Shown here: positions 42,991 to 50,996 of the stretch, in pieces | How the letters are laid out: each line of letters begins with the position of its first letter | How positions within the stretch are numbered: the stretch's first letter is position 1 | Assembly (NCBI RefSeq): GCF_019602855.1 | Contig: NZ_CP080767.1 | Coordinates: 3,038,001-3,102,000 of the forward strand | Length of the DNA stretch: 64,000 nt | Source: Cupriavidus pinatubonensis | GTDB lineage: Bacteria; Pseudomonadota; Gammaproteobacteria; Burkholderiales; Burkholderiaceae | Direction: 5' to 3' | Position numbers and translations under genes: made by a program | The notes under the pieces: generated by a model | The model's input: the letters and a program-made list of their open reading frames with translations, nothing else | Database searches by the model: none | What the model was told of the DNA's origin: nothing

Positions 42991-43968
42991 TCAGGCGTCA
43001 AAGAAGGAAGCGACGGTCGGATAGCGCAGCCGCAGGCGCAGCTCGCGTTTAAGGCGCCGGTTGTCGAGGCGGCGCGATTCGCTCATGAAGCTGAGCAGCG
43101 TGGGGTCGATCACTTCCCGCGCTTGTTGGCGCGTGATCCGTGGCGGCCGCGGCAGGCCACGGCGATCCGCCACGAGGTCGAAGTAATCGGCCATGCGCAG
43201 TTCGGTGTCGTCGCTGGCGTGGACGATGCGCTGGGCCCGGCCGCGGAACAGCGCGGCGATCATGGTGCGCGCAAGATCGTCGGCGTGAATGTGGCTGGTG
43301 TAGACGTCGTCCTGGGGCGCGAGGGCCGGGGTGCCGCGCTTGAGCCGCGCCACCGGCAGGCGGTCTTCGGCGTAGATGCCGGGGATGCGCACGATGCTGG
43401 TGCGCCAGCCGCCACTACGGCCGAACTTGCGCACTGCCTGTTCGGCCGCAACGCGGCGACGCGCGCGGGCCGTTTCCGGGCGCACGCGCGCGAATTCCGC
43501 CACGCGCGCGCCAGCCCGGTCGCCGTAGACGCCCGAAGTGCTGGCATAGACAAAGGCCGGGCGGGTGCCTTGCCGGTCGGGTAGAATGACGGGCTCGCCG
43601 GCATGCACCCGGCTGCGGCGCCATGCGGTGCGGCGCAGGGTGGCTAGCAAGGCGCGTGTGCGCGGATCGCCCTCGCCCGTTCCGGGCGGCGGAGCCAGGT
43701 CCAGCACGCGGCTGGCCAGCCCGCGCAGGCGCGCAAGCGTGGCTGGTCGGTCGAGATTCGCGACGAGCGGCACCGCACCGGCCGCACGCAGTTCCGCCCG
43801 GCGCTCCGGCTGCGACGTCACGGCAAATATACGCATGCGCGCCGAGAGGATTCGCAGGCAGCGCGTCCCCACATCCCCGCACCCCACGATCAACAGGCGC
43901 GGGCGGCCCAGACGAATAGCTGGGCGCGGACGGCGCACTGGCTGCAGTTTCGTAAGAATTTGGCTCAT
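42991..43968 (-). CDS. NAD-dependent epimerase/dehydratase-like SDR protein
   Basis: A 325-residue extended SDR (YeeZ-like). The dinucleotide motif LLIVGCGDVGTR lies at about residues 25-36, and FVYASTSGVYGDRAG near 140 is the usual active-site strand, though a clean YxxxK is not obvious (Tyr is present in VYGDRAG without the Lys four residues later). It contains unusually many Arg residues (for example ARARRRVAAE). The substrate is unknown. Its start codon is only 9 nt from the start of the divergent reductase gene, so their promoters must lie in each other's coding sequence. Confidence 0.8.
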   Translation of the reverse strand: MSQILTKLQPVRRPRPAIRLGRPRLLIVGCGDVGTRCLRILSARMRIFAVTSQPERRAELRAAGAVPLVANLDRPATLARLRGLASRVLDLAPPPGTGEGDPRTRALLATLRRTAWRRSRVHAGEPVILPDRQGTRPAFVYASTSGVYGDRAGARVAEFARVRPETARARRRVAAEQAVRKFGRSGGWRTSIVRIPGIYAEDRLPVARLKRGTPALAPQDDVYTSHIHADDLARTMIAALFRGRAQRIVHASDDTELRMADYFDLVADRRGLPRPPRITRQQAREVIDPTLLSFMSESRRLDNRRLKRELRLRLRYPTVASFFDA

Positions 43969-43977
43969 AGATCGATT

Positions 43978-45042
43978 ATGGCTTATCAAGTCACCGTAAT
44001 GCCCAGCGGCCACAAGTTTGAAGTGGCTGACGATGAAACCATCCTGGGCGCCGCCCTGCGCCACAGCATCGGCCTGCCCTACGGCTGCAAGAACGGTGCA
44101 TGCGGCTCGTGCAAGGGCCGCGTTCTGGAAGGCTCGATCGTACAGGGCGACCATGCCCCGGCCGCGTTGACCGCGCAGGAAAAAACCGAAGGCCGCGCGC
44201 TGTTCTGCTGCGCGAATGCCAGCTCGGACATCACCATCGAATGCCGCGAGGTGCACGGCGCCGGCGACATCCCGATCAAGAAGGTGCCGTGTCGCGTCAC
44301 CTCGCTGGAACGCCTGGCCGACGACGTGATCGCCATCAAGCTGCAACTCCCCGCCACCGAGCGCATGCAGTACCTGGCCGGCCAGTACGTGGAATTCCTG
44401 CTGCGCGACGGCAAGCGCCGCAGCTACTCGATCGCCACGCCGCCGCATGAAGACGGCCCGATCGAACTGCATATCCGCCACATGCCGGGCGGCGCGTTCA
44501 CCGACTACGTGTTCGGCGCCAAGGAAGGCGCCCCCGCCATGAAGGAACGCGACATCCTGCGCTTCGAAGGCCCGCTGGGCAGCTTCTTCCTGCTCGAGGA
44601 ATCCACCGCGCCGATGATCCTGCTGGCCTCCGGCACGGGTTTCGCGCCGATCAAGGCGATCGTCGAGCACGCTGCCTACACCGGCATCACGCGCCCGATG
44701 ACGCTGTACTGGGGCGGCCGCCGGCCGAAGGACCTGTACATGCACGCGCTATGCGAGCAATGGGCGCGCGACCTGCCGAACTTCAAGTACGTGCCAGTCA
44801 TTTCCGAAGCGCTGCCGGAAGACAACTGGAGCGGCCGCACCGGCTTTGTCCATCAGGCCGTGATCGCCGATCATCCCGACCTGTCGGGCCACGAAGTCTA
44901 TGCCTGCGGCGCGCCGGTCATGATCAACGCGGCGCGTGGCGATTTCACGAAGCAGTGCAAGCTGCATGAGGATGCGTTCTTCGCCGACTCGTTCACGTCC
45001 GAGGCCGACATGCACCCGGCGGGCTCGGCGCCGGCGGCCTGA
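43978..45042 (+). CDS. Flavoferredoxin reductase (CDP-6-deoxy-delta-3,4-glucoseen reductase-like)
   Basis: A 354-residue electron-transfer protein: an N-terminal plant-type [2Fe-2S] ferredoxin domain (about 1-90; ligands Cys37, Cys42, Cys45 in GCKNGACGSC and Cys77 or Cys78) and a C-terminal FAD/NAD(P) module with RRSYSIATPP (FAD) and ILLASGTGFAPIKAI (NAD). It resembles AscD/RfbI and phenol hydroxylase reductases and could supply electrons to an oxygenase or dehydratase. No such partner is adjacent. The ATG at 43978 has no clear ribosome site; an in-frame TTG at 43960 is an alternative. Confidence 0.85.
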   Translation: MAYQVTVMPSGHKFEVADDETILGAALRHSIGLPYGCKNGACGSCKGRVLEGSIVQGDHAPAALTAQEKTEGRALFCCANASSDITIECREVHGAGDIPIKKVPCRVTSLERLADDVIAIKLQLPATERMQYLAGQYVEFLLRDGKRRSYSIATPPHEDGPIELHIRHMPGGAFTDYVFGAKEGAPAMKERDILRFEGPLGSFFLLEESTAPMILLASGTGFAPIKAIVEHAAYTGITRPMTLYWGGRRPKDLYMHALCEQWARDLPNFKYVPVISEALPEDNWSGRTGFVHQAVIADHPDLSGHEVYACGAPVMINAARGDFTKQCKLHEDAFFADSFTSEADMHPAGSAPAA

Positions 45043-45113
45043 GGCGCGCGCCGCCAGCCGTTCCCGAAGCCGCTCTCCCCGTACAACGATGCCCGGGACT
45101 GCCAAAATTCGTT

Positions 45114-45142
45114 TTGACACCCGGGCGCATGCGCCTTATATT
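45114..45142 (+). promoter_or_regulatory. Strong sigma-70 promoter of the argD leader
   Basis: TTGACA at 45114-45119 and TATATT at 45137-45142, spacer 17 bp. The -35 is a perfect consensus match and the spacing is optimal. The transcript should start near 45149. Confidence 0.75.
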
Positions 45143-45149
45143 TGTGCGC

Positions 45150-45218
45150 ATGCACATGACCTTCAACCGACGCCGCAGCTTCCGTACGTCGCTCCCCGCT
45201 GGGGTGCCGCGCGGCTGA
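45150..45218 (+). CDS. Candidate Arg-rich leader peptide (22 aa)
   Basis: An ATG at 45150, at or next to the predicted transcription start, opens a 22-codon frame, MHMTFNRRRSFRTSLPAGVP plus RG, ending TGA at 45216-45218. Codons 7, 8 and 9 are Arg (CGA, CGC, CGC) and codons 12 and 21 are also Arg. An intrinsic terminator starts 28 nt later. The layout is that of a transcription attenuator sensing charged tRNA-Arg, which would suit the aminotransferase downstream. The ORF would be almost leaderless, which is a weakness of the model. A plain small RNA is the main alternative. Confidence 0.4.
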   Translation: MHMTFNRRRSFRTSLPAGVPRG

Positions 45219-45246
45219 CCGTCGACAGCGTCTGTTCATGTCAACG

Positions 45247-45280
45247 AGCCACGGGCAACCCCCGTGGCTTTTTGTTTTTG
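45247..45280 (+). terminator. Intrinsic terminator (attenuator) ahead of argD
   Basis: AGCCACGGG (45247-45255) pairs perfectly with CCCGTGGCT (45261-45269) around the loop CAACC, followed by TTTTTGTTTTTG. It ends the leader transcript 56 bp before the aminotransferase start. CCCGCTGG at 45195-45202 could pair with CCACGGG in its left arm with one bulge, as a competing antiterminator. Confidence 0.85.
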
Positions 45281-45335
45281 TTCCGGCCCTTCCGCCCCTC
45301 CGTCCATCATTCAAAGCCGACCCCTGGAGTCCGCC

Positions 45336-46523
45336 ATGGCATTTGCTGAGTATCCCGTTCAATCCCTGATGTACATCACCAACCGGCCCGAACTCGTGTT
45401 CACCGAGGGCAAGGGCTCCTGGCTGACGGACCATAACGGCAAGCGATACCTGGACTTCGTGCAAGGCTGGGCAGTGAACTGCCTCGGCCACTCCAACCAG
45501 GGCATGGTCGACGCCGTGGTCGCGCAGGCCGGCAAGCTGATCAACCCGAGCCCGGCTTTCTACAACGCGCCGATGATCAAGCTGGCCAAGCAGCTCACCG
45601 ACAACAGCTGCTTCGACAAGGTCTTCTTCGCCAACAGCGGCGCCGAAGCCAACGAAGGCGCAATCAAGCTCGCGCGCAAATGGGGCCGCAAGCACAAGAA
45701 CGGCGCGTTCGAGATCATCACCATGGACCACAGTTTCCATGGCCGCACGCTCGCCACCATGAGCGCGTCGGGCAAGGCTGGCTGGGACACCATCTTCGCG
45801 CCGCAGGTGCCCGGCTTCCCAAAGGCCGACCTGAACGACCTGGCCTCGGTGGAAAAGCTGATCACCGACAAGACCGTCGGCATCATGCTCGAGCCGGTGC
45901 AGGGCGAAGGCGGCGTGCTTCCCGCCACGCGCGAGTTCATGCAGGGCCTGCGCGCGCTGGCCGACAAGCACAAGCTGCTGCTGATCGTCGATGAAGTGCA
46001 GACCGGTTGCGGCCGCTGCGGCACGCTGTTCGCGTACGAGCTGTCGGGCGTGGAGCCGGACATCATGACGCTGGGCAAGGGCATCGGCGGTGGCGTGCCG
46101 CTGTCGGCGCTGCTGTGCAAGGCTGAAGTCGCGAGCTTCGAGGCCGGCGACCAGGGCGGCACCTACAATGGCAACCCGCTGATGACCGCGGTCGGCAGCG
46201 CCGTCATCGAGCAACTGACCGCACCGGGGTTCCTGGACGATGTGAAAGCCAAGGGCGAGTACCTGAAGGAACAGCTGCTGGCCCTGTGCAGCGAATTTGG
46301 CCTGGCCGGCGAGCGCGGAGAAGGCCTGCTGCGTGCCCTGCAACTCGGCAAGGACATCGGCCCGCAGCTGGTCGAGGAAGCGCGCGACATGGGACCCGAC
46401 GGCCTGCTGCTGAATGCGCCGCGCGCCAACCTGCTGCGCTTCATGCCGGCACTGAACGTGACGCGTGAAGAGATCGACCAGATGATCGGGATGCTGCGTA
46501 CGCTGCTGAAGAAGCTGGCCTGA
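45336..46523 (+). CDS. argD: Acetylornithine transaminase family protein
   Basis: A 395-residue class III PLP aminotransferase. Motifs: FANSGAEANEGAIKLARK (about 98-115), the LLIVDEVQTGCGR stretch with Asp219, and PLP lysine Lys248 in TLGKGIGGG. Together with length this matches ArgD, which transfers an amino group from N-acetylornithine to 2-oxoglutarate in arginine synthesis; close relatives act on ornithine, succinylornithine or GABA, so the substrate is not certain. GGAG precedes ATG 45336 by 6 nt. The leader terminator upstream suggests control by premature termination. Confidence 0.82.
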   Translation: MAFAEYPVQSLMYITNRPELVFTEGKGSWLTDHNGKRYLDFVQGWAVNCLGHSNQGMVDAVVAQAGKLINPSPAFYNAPMIKLAKQLTDNSCFDKVFFANSGAEANEGAIKLARKWGRKHKNGAFEIITMDHSFHGRTLATMSASGKAGWDTIFAPQVPGFPKADLNDLASVEKLITDKTVGIMLEPVQGEGGVLPATREFMQGLRALADKHKLLLIVDEVQTGCGRCGTLFAYELSGVEPDIMTLGKGIGGGVPLSALLCKAEVASFEAGDQGGTYNGNPLMTAVGSAVIEQLTAPGFLDDVKAKGEYLKEQLLALCSEFGLAGERGEGLLRALQLGKDIGPQLVEEARDMGPDGLLLNAPRANLLRFMPALNVTREEIDQMIGMLRTLLKKLA

Positions 46524-46535
46524 TCGTCAGACGAA

Positions 46536-46560
46536 ACGGGCCCTGAACGGGCCCTCTGCC
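46536..46560. terminator. Possible weak terminator after argD
   Basis: AACGGGCCCT occurs twice with one base between (46535-46555); GGGCCC can pair with GGGCCC across TGAAC. Followed by TCTGCC rather than a U-run, so activity is doubtful. It lies between convergent genes. Confidence 0.3.
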
Positions 46561-46629
46561 TGCCATCGGGGAGGCGGGACGGGGCACCCCGCGCCCCGTC
46601 CCCCAGCACAGGTCACCGCGCCCGGATGG

Positions 46630-46983
46630 TCAATTCCAGATGGGATTTTCCTTCTGCATCTGTTCCTTGGTCTTCGCTTCCCAATACGCGCCGATCTGGC
46701 GTTGGGTGACATAGCCGCGCTTCAGCGAATCGATCTTGCTGAAGTTCTTGTAGACCTGTGGCATCCCCGCTTTCGCTTCGTCACGGCTGAGCTTGCCGTC
46801 GTGGTTGGCATCGGCCGCCTTGAAGCGGTCGGATATAAGCGCCTTGGCTTCAGCGGTGGTCGGGGGTGCCGTCGGAACCTGGCTGTCCGCCCCCGGAGCA
46901 CTCGCCTGCTGGGCACTCGCGGCCGTACAAGCCAGCGCCATCACGGCTGCCAGGCATACTGCAGGCAATTTACGCACGATCAT
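46630..46983 (-). CDS. Small secreted EF-hand protein
   Basis: A 117-residue periplasmic protein. The signal peptide is residues 1-24 or so (ending TAASA), then a Pro/Ala-rich linker, then a calcium-binding EF-hand loop DANHDGKLSRDE at about residues 60-71 and a degenerate second loop (KIDSLKRGYVTQRQ). It probably binds one Ca2+; function is unknown. The start MIVRKLPAV at 46983 is preferred because AGGAG lies 6 nt upstream; ATG at 46989 is too close to that site. Confidence 0.78.
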   Translation of the reverse strand: MIVRKLPAVCLAAVMALACTAASAQQASAPGADSQVPTAPPTTAEAKALISDRFKAADANHDGKLSRDEAKAGMPQVYKNFSKIDSLKRGYVTQRQIGAYWEAKTKEQMQKENPIWN

Positions 46984-47036
46984 TTCCATCTCCTCTAGGA
47001 TTTTGTCGAGAAGGGCCTTCTTGCGAAATACCGGCA

Positions 47037-47069
47037 AAAAAAATCCCTGTGAGCCAAAGCTCACAGGGA
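47037..47069 (-). terminator. Terminator of the livHMGF operon
   Basis: TCCCTGTGAGC (47044-47054) pairs with GCTCACAGGGA (47059-47069), loop CAAA. On the minus strand the stem is followed by a run of seven U (A-run 47037-47043). It lies 86 nt after the livF stop. Confidence 0.88.
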
Positions 47070-47154
47070 ATTCTAGGCACTGGTGGCCCGCCTACCAACA
47101 CATTTATGCATCGGTGGGTCTGCCAGTCCAGTGCTTCTTGACTGACGACAAGCC

Positions 47155-47871
47155 TTACTCGCCCAGGTAGGCGGCGCGGACCTTCGGATCGTCCAGCATC
47201 TGCTTCGCCTCACCGTTCATCGTGATCAGGCCTGACTCCATCACGTAGCCGCGGTGCGCGGCCTGCAGCGCCAGGCGCGCGTTCTGCTCCACCAGCAGCA
47301 CGGGCACGCCTTGTGCGGACACGTTGCGCACCACCTCGAAGATCTTCTCGACCATGATCGGCGAGAGACCCATCGACGGCTCGTCCAGCAACAGCAGCTT
47401 GGGCTGGCTCATCAGCGCGCGCGCCATGGCCAGCATCTGCTGTTCACCGCCCGACATCGTGCCGGCCAGCTGGTTCGCACGCTCCTTGAGGCGCGGGAAC
47501 GTCTGGAACATGCGGTCGATATCGTCCTTGATGGTGCTCTCGTCATTGCGAGTGTAGGCGCCCATCTGCAGGTTTTCGGTGATGGTCATGCGCGCGAACA
47601 CGCCGCGGCCTTCCGGCACCATCGCCAGGCCCTGCTTGAGCAGCGCGTAGCTGGGCACGCCCTTGATGGACTTGCCCATGTACTCCACGTCGCCGCCGGA
47701 CCAGCTTTGCAGTCCGGTGATGGCCTTCATGGTCGTGGTCTTGCCGGCGCCATTGGCTCCGATCAGCGTCACGAGTTCGCCGTCCTTGATTTCGAGGTCA
47801 ACGCCCTTGACGGCCTGGATGCCGCCATAGGCAACCTTGAGGCCGGAGATCTTCAGTACTGTCTGTTTCAT
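47155..47871 (-). CDS. livF: Branched-chain amino acid ABC transporter ATPase LivF
   Basis: A 238-residue ATPase: Walker A GANGAGKTT near residue 38, signature MSGGEQQMLAMARALM near 138, Walker B LLLLDEPSMGL near 158. The length and the QGVPVLLVEQNARLAL stretch identify LivF. It is the last gene of livHMGF, 14 nt after livG. Confidence 0.95.
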   Translation of the reverse strand: MKQTVLKISGLKVAYGGIQAVKGVDLEIKDGELVTLIGANGAGKTTTMKAITGLQSWSGGDVEYMGKSIKGVPSYALLKQGLAMVPEGRGVFARMTITENLQMGAYTRNDESTIKDDIDRMFQTFPRLKERANQLAGTMSGGEQQMLAMARALMSQPKLLLLDEPSMGLSPIMVEKIFEVVRNVSAQGVPVLLVEQNARLALQAAHRGYVMESGLITMNGEAKQMLDDPKVRAAYLGE

Positions 47872-47885
47872 TGCTGTCCTCCGCC

Positions 47886-48662
47886 TCAGTGCGCCGAAGC
47901 ACCCAGGTAAGCCTCGATCACCGCCGGGTTGCTCTGTACTTCCTGCGGCAGCCCTTGCGCGATCACCTTGCCGTAGTCGAGCACGGTCAGGCGGTTGCAC
48001 AGGCCCATCACGAGCTTCACGTCGTGCTCGATCAGCAGGATGGTCTTGCCATCGTTCTTGATCTTTTCGAGCAGGCCGCGCAACTCGACCTTTTCGGTCG
48101 CGTTCATGCCAGCTGCCGGCTCGTCCAGCGCCAGCAGCTTGGGCTCGGTCGCCAGCGCGCGGGCAATTTCCAGACGGCGCTGGTGGCCGTAGGAAAGATT
48201 GCGCGAGGTGAAGTTGGCGTATTTGCTGATGCCAACGTACTCGAGCAGGTCGTGGGCCATGTCCTCGATGCCTTCTTCCTCACGGCGCACGCCGGGCGGA
48301 CGGAAGATAGCGCCGAACAGGCCGGCCTTGGTACGGACGTGACGGCCCACCATGACGTTCTCCAGCGCCGTCATGTCGCCAAACAGGCGAATGTTCTGGA
48401 ACGTACGGGCGATCCCGGTCTTGGCCACCTCATGCACGGCCGTCGGCTGGTAGGGCTTGCCGCCCAGCCTGAACTCGCCGGAATCGGGCGTGTACAGGCC
48501 TGTAATCACGTTGAAGAACGTGGTCTTGCCGGCACCGTTCGGGCCGATCAGGCCATAGATTTCACCGGCCTTGATCTGCAGGCCCACATCGGACAGCGCC
48601 TGCAGGCCGCCGAATCGCTTGTTGACCCCCTGTACCGACAGGAGGAAATCGTTGTTGCTCAT
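47886..48662 (-). CDS. livG: Branched-chain amino acid ABC transporter ATPase LivG
   Basis: A 258-residue ATPase: Walker A GPNGAGKTT, LSYGHQRRLEIARALA as the LivG-type signature, Walker B LLALDEPAAGMN, and the IEHDVKLVMGLCNRLTVLDYG stretch typical of LivG. It works with LivF beneath the LivH-LivM channel. Start MSNNDFLL at 48662, 13 nt after livM. Confidence 0.95.
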   Translation of the reverse strand: MSNNDFLLSVQGVNKRFGGLQALSDVGLQIKAGEIYGLIGPNGAGKTTFFNVITGLYTPDSGEFRLGGKPYQPTAVHEVAKTGIARTFQNIRLFGDMTALENVMVGRHVRTKAGLFGAIFRPPGVRREEEGIEDMAHDLLEYVGISKYANFTSRNLSYGHQRRLEIARALATEPKLLALDEPAAGMNATEKVELRGLLEKIKNDGKTILLIEHDVKLVMGLCNRLTVLDYGKVIAQGLPQEVQSNPAVIEAYLGASAH

Positions 48663-48675
48663 GTTGTCCTCCTGG

Positions 48676-49833
48676 TCAGAAACGGCCCACACTGCCCGCA
48701 CGGCGCACCACCGGGCGGTCTTCCTTGCGCGGCGACGGCCAGATACCTGCCGGGCGGTAAAGCATCACACCAACCAGGGCCAGGCCGAACAGCAACTGGC
48801 GCAGGACTTCGGCGTCAACGATCACGTGACCGAAGATACCGGTCTGGATCGGCTCGGCGACCACGCGCAGCAACTCCTGGAAGCCGACCAGCAGGATGCC
48901 GCCCAGGATCACGCCCGGGATATGGCCCATGCCGCCCAGCACCACGATGGCCAGGATGTAGATCGACTCCCACAGCGTGAACGATTCCGGCGACACGAAG
49001 CCCTGGAACGCACCGAACACCGCGCCCGAGGCGCCGCCGAACGATGCGCCCATGGCGAAGGCCAGCAGCTTGATGTTGCGGGTGTTGATGCCCATCGCCT
49101 TGGCGGCGATCTCGTCTTCGCGGATCGCCACGAACGCACGGCCGATGCGCGAGTTCTGCAGGCGCAGGCACACAAACACGATCACGATGACCAGGAACAC
49201 GAGCAGGTAGTAGTACATGAACACCGGCGAGAATTTCAGCCCGAAAATCTCGTGCGTCTTCGAGAAGTCGAAGCCGAAGATGTGGACCGGGTCCACCGCC
49301 GTGATGCCCTTCGGCCCGTTGGTGATGTTCAGCGGGCGGTCCAGGTTGTTCATGAAGATGCGGATGATCTCGCCGAAGCCAAGCGTCACGATGGCGAGGT
49401 AGTCACCGCGCAGCTTCAGCGTTGGCGCGCCAAGCAGCACGCCGAACGTGGCCGCCACCAGCACCGCAAGCGGCAACACCCACCACATCGACAAGTGCAG
49501 CCCGTGGGGGAACAGTTGATGGATCCACTCGAACTGGTTGGCCAGGTGGGGCGAGCCGAGCAGCGCCATCATGTAGGCACCCACCGCGTAGAACGCGATA
49601 TAGCCGAGGTCAAGCAGGCCGGCAAAGCCCACCACGATGTTCAGGCCCAGCGCCAGCATGATGTACAGCAGCGCGAAATCGAGCACGCGCACCCAGTAGT
49701 TGCCGCCCAGCGTCTGGACGAAGAACGGGGCGCACAGCGCGATCACCAGGAAGCCCAGCAGCGCGGCCAGGGTCTTCGCCGGAACTCGGGACGGCGCAGC
49801 GACGGCGGCCGCGGATGGAATCGGAGTATTCAT
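48676..49833 (-). CDS. livM: Branched-chain amino acid ABC transporter permease LivM
   Basis: A 385-residue permease with about eight to ten membrane segments; LDFALLYIMLALGLNIVVG and the YIAFYAVGAYMMALL stretch are LivM hallmarks, and the EAA-type loop VAIREDEIAAKAMGINTRNIKLLAF lies near residue 240. Start MNTPIPSAAA at 49833, 13 nt after livH. Confidence 0.95.
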   Translation of the reverse strand: MNTPIPSAAAVAAPSRVPAKTLAALLGFLVIALCAPFFVQTLGGNYWVRVLDFALLYIMLALGLNIVVGFAGLLDLGYIAFYAVGAYMMALLGSPHLANQFEWIHQLFPHGLHLSMWWVLPLAVLVAATFGVLLGAPTLKLRGDYLAIVTLGFGEIIRIFMNNLDRPLNITNGPKGITAVDPVHIFGFDFSKTHEIFGLKFSPVFMYYYLLVFLVIVIVFVCLRLQNSRIGRAFVAIREDEIAAKAMGINTRNIKLLAFAMGASFGGASGAVFGAFQGFVSPESFTLWESIYILAIVVLGGMGHIPGVILGGILLVGFQELLRVVAEPIQTGIFGHVIVDAEVLRQLLFGLALVGVMLYRPAGIWPSPRKEDRPVVRRAGSVGRF

Positions 49834-49846
49834 GGATTCTCTCCCC

Positions 49847-50782
49847 TCAGGCACGGTCAGCCACGCGTTCGCCCATGATGCCGGACGGACGGAATACAAG
49901 TACGGTAATCAGCACAATGAACGCAAAGACGTCCTGGTAGTTCGAACCGAACACGCCATTGGTCAGGTCGCCGATGTAGCCGGCGCCCAGTGCTTCGATC
50001 AGGCCCAGCAGCATCCCGCCGACCATGGCGCCGGCCAGGTTGCCGATGCCGCCCAGCACCGCGGCGGTGAACGCCTTCAGGCCCGGGATGAAGCCCATGT
50101 AGAAGTGGGCGTTGCCGTAGTTGGTCGCCATCATCACGCCGGCCAGTGCGGCGAGCGCGGCGCCGATCATGAAGGTGGCGGAGATGACGAAGTTCGGGTT
50201 CACGCCCATCAGGCCGGCCACCTTCTGGTTTTCGGCGGTGGCGCGCATCGCGCGGCCCAGCTTGGTGCGGTTGACCAGGGCCAGCAGGCCAGCCATGACC
50301 ATCACGGCCAGGCCAATGATGACCATTTCCTTGCCGGTAATGGTGGCGCCCGTGGATCCGATATCGATCGGCTCGGAAGGCAGCAGTTGCGGGAAGGTCA
50401 GCGGGTTGCGCGACCAGATCAGCATGCCCGCGGTCTGCAGGATGATGGAAACGCCGATGGCGGTGATCAGCGGGGCCAGGCGCGGCGCATTGCGCAGCGG
50501 CCGGTAGGCGATCCGCTCGATGGAATAGGCAAGCACTGCACAAACCGGCATGGCGATCAGCGTGGCAATCACCAGCGTCAGCCACTCGGGCAGGCCGGGC
50601 GCGAATTTCTGCAGCCCAAGAATCGCTGACAAAGCGGTCAGCGCGCCAATCATCAGGACGTCGCCGTGGGCGAAGTTGATGATGCCCAGAATGCCGTAGA
50701 CCATGGTGTAGCCCAGTGCGATCAGCGCATAGATGCTGCCGAGCACCAGACCGTTCACGATCTGTTGGATAAAGATATCCAT
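49847..50782 (-). CDS. livH: Branched-chain amino acid ABC transporter permease LivH
   Basis: A 311-residue permease beginning MDIFIQQIVNGLVLGSIY, the standard LivH N-terminus, with about eight membrane segments and the LGRAMRATAENQKVAGLMG coupling loop near residue 180. First gene of livHMGF; a 214-bp gap with a terminator separates it from livK. Confidence 0.96.
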   Translation of the reverse strand: MDIFIQQIVNGLVLGSIYALIALGYTMVYGILGIINFAHGDVLMIGALTALSAILGLQKFAPGLPEWLTLVIATLIAMPVCAVLAYSIERIAYRPLRNAPRLAPLITAIGVSIILQTAGMLIWSRNPLTFPQLLPSEPIDIGSTGATITGKEMVIIGLAVMVMAGLLALVNRTKLGRAMRATAENQKVAGLMGVNPNFVISATFMIGAALAALAGVMMATNYGNAHFYMGFIPGLKAFTAAVLGGIGNLAGAMVGGMLLGLIEALGAGYIGDLTNGVFGSNYQDVFAFIVLITVLVFRPSGIMGERVADRA

Positions 50783-50937
50783 GAAAACTCCTGCTTCAGT
50801 CCCGGTTCCTGCGGCATGGTGTGGATGCCGGGGGGACCATGGTGTGGGATGGGTAGTATGTTGCGGTGGTGGGTTTGCTGGTAAGCGGCCTGCCCTGCTC
50901 CATCCATGGTAAGGATGCTTCTACATTAGGCGAGGCT

Positions 50938-50975
50938 AAAAAGAACGGCACCGCAAAATACTCACGGTGCCGTTC
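50938..50975 (-). terminator. Terminator between livK and livHMGF
   Basis: GAACGGCACCG (50943-50953) pairs with CGGTGCCGTTC (50965-50975), 11-bp perfect stem, followed on the minus strand by UUUUUA. It ends most livK transcripts 21 nt after the stop; partial read-through or a separate promoter in 50783-50937 must serve livH. Confidence 0.88.
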
Positions 50976-50996
50976 GGATGGGCCGGTAAGCCCGAA

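Noticed and set aside
46535..46555. Tandem AACGGGCCCT repeat after argD
   Set aside because: Only two copies; best explained as a weak terminator hairpin rather than a repeat array.
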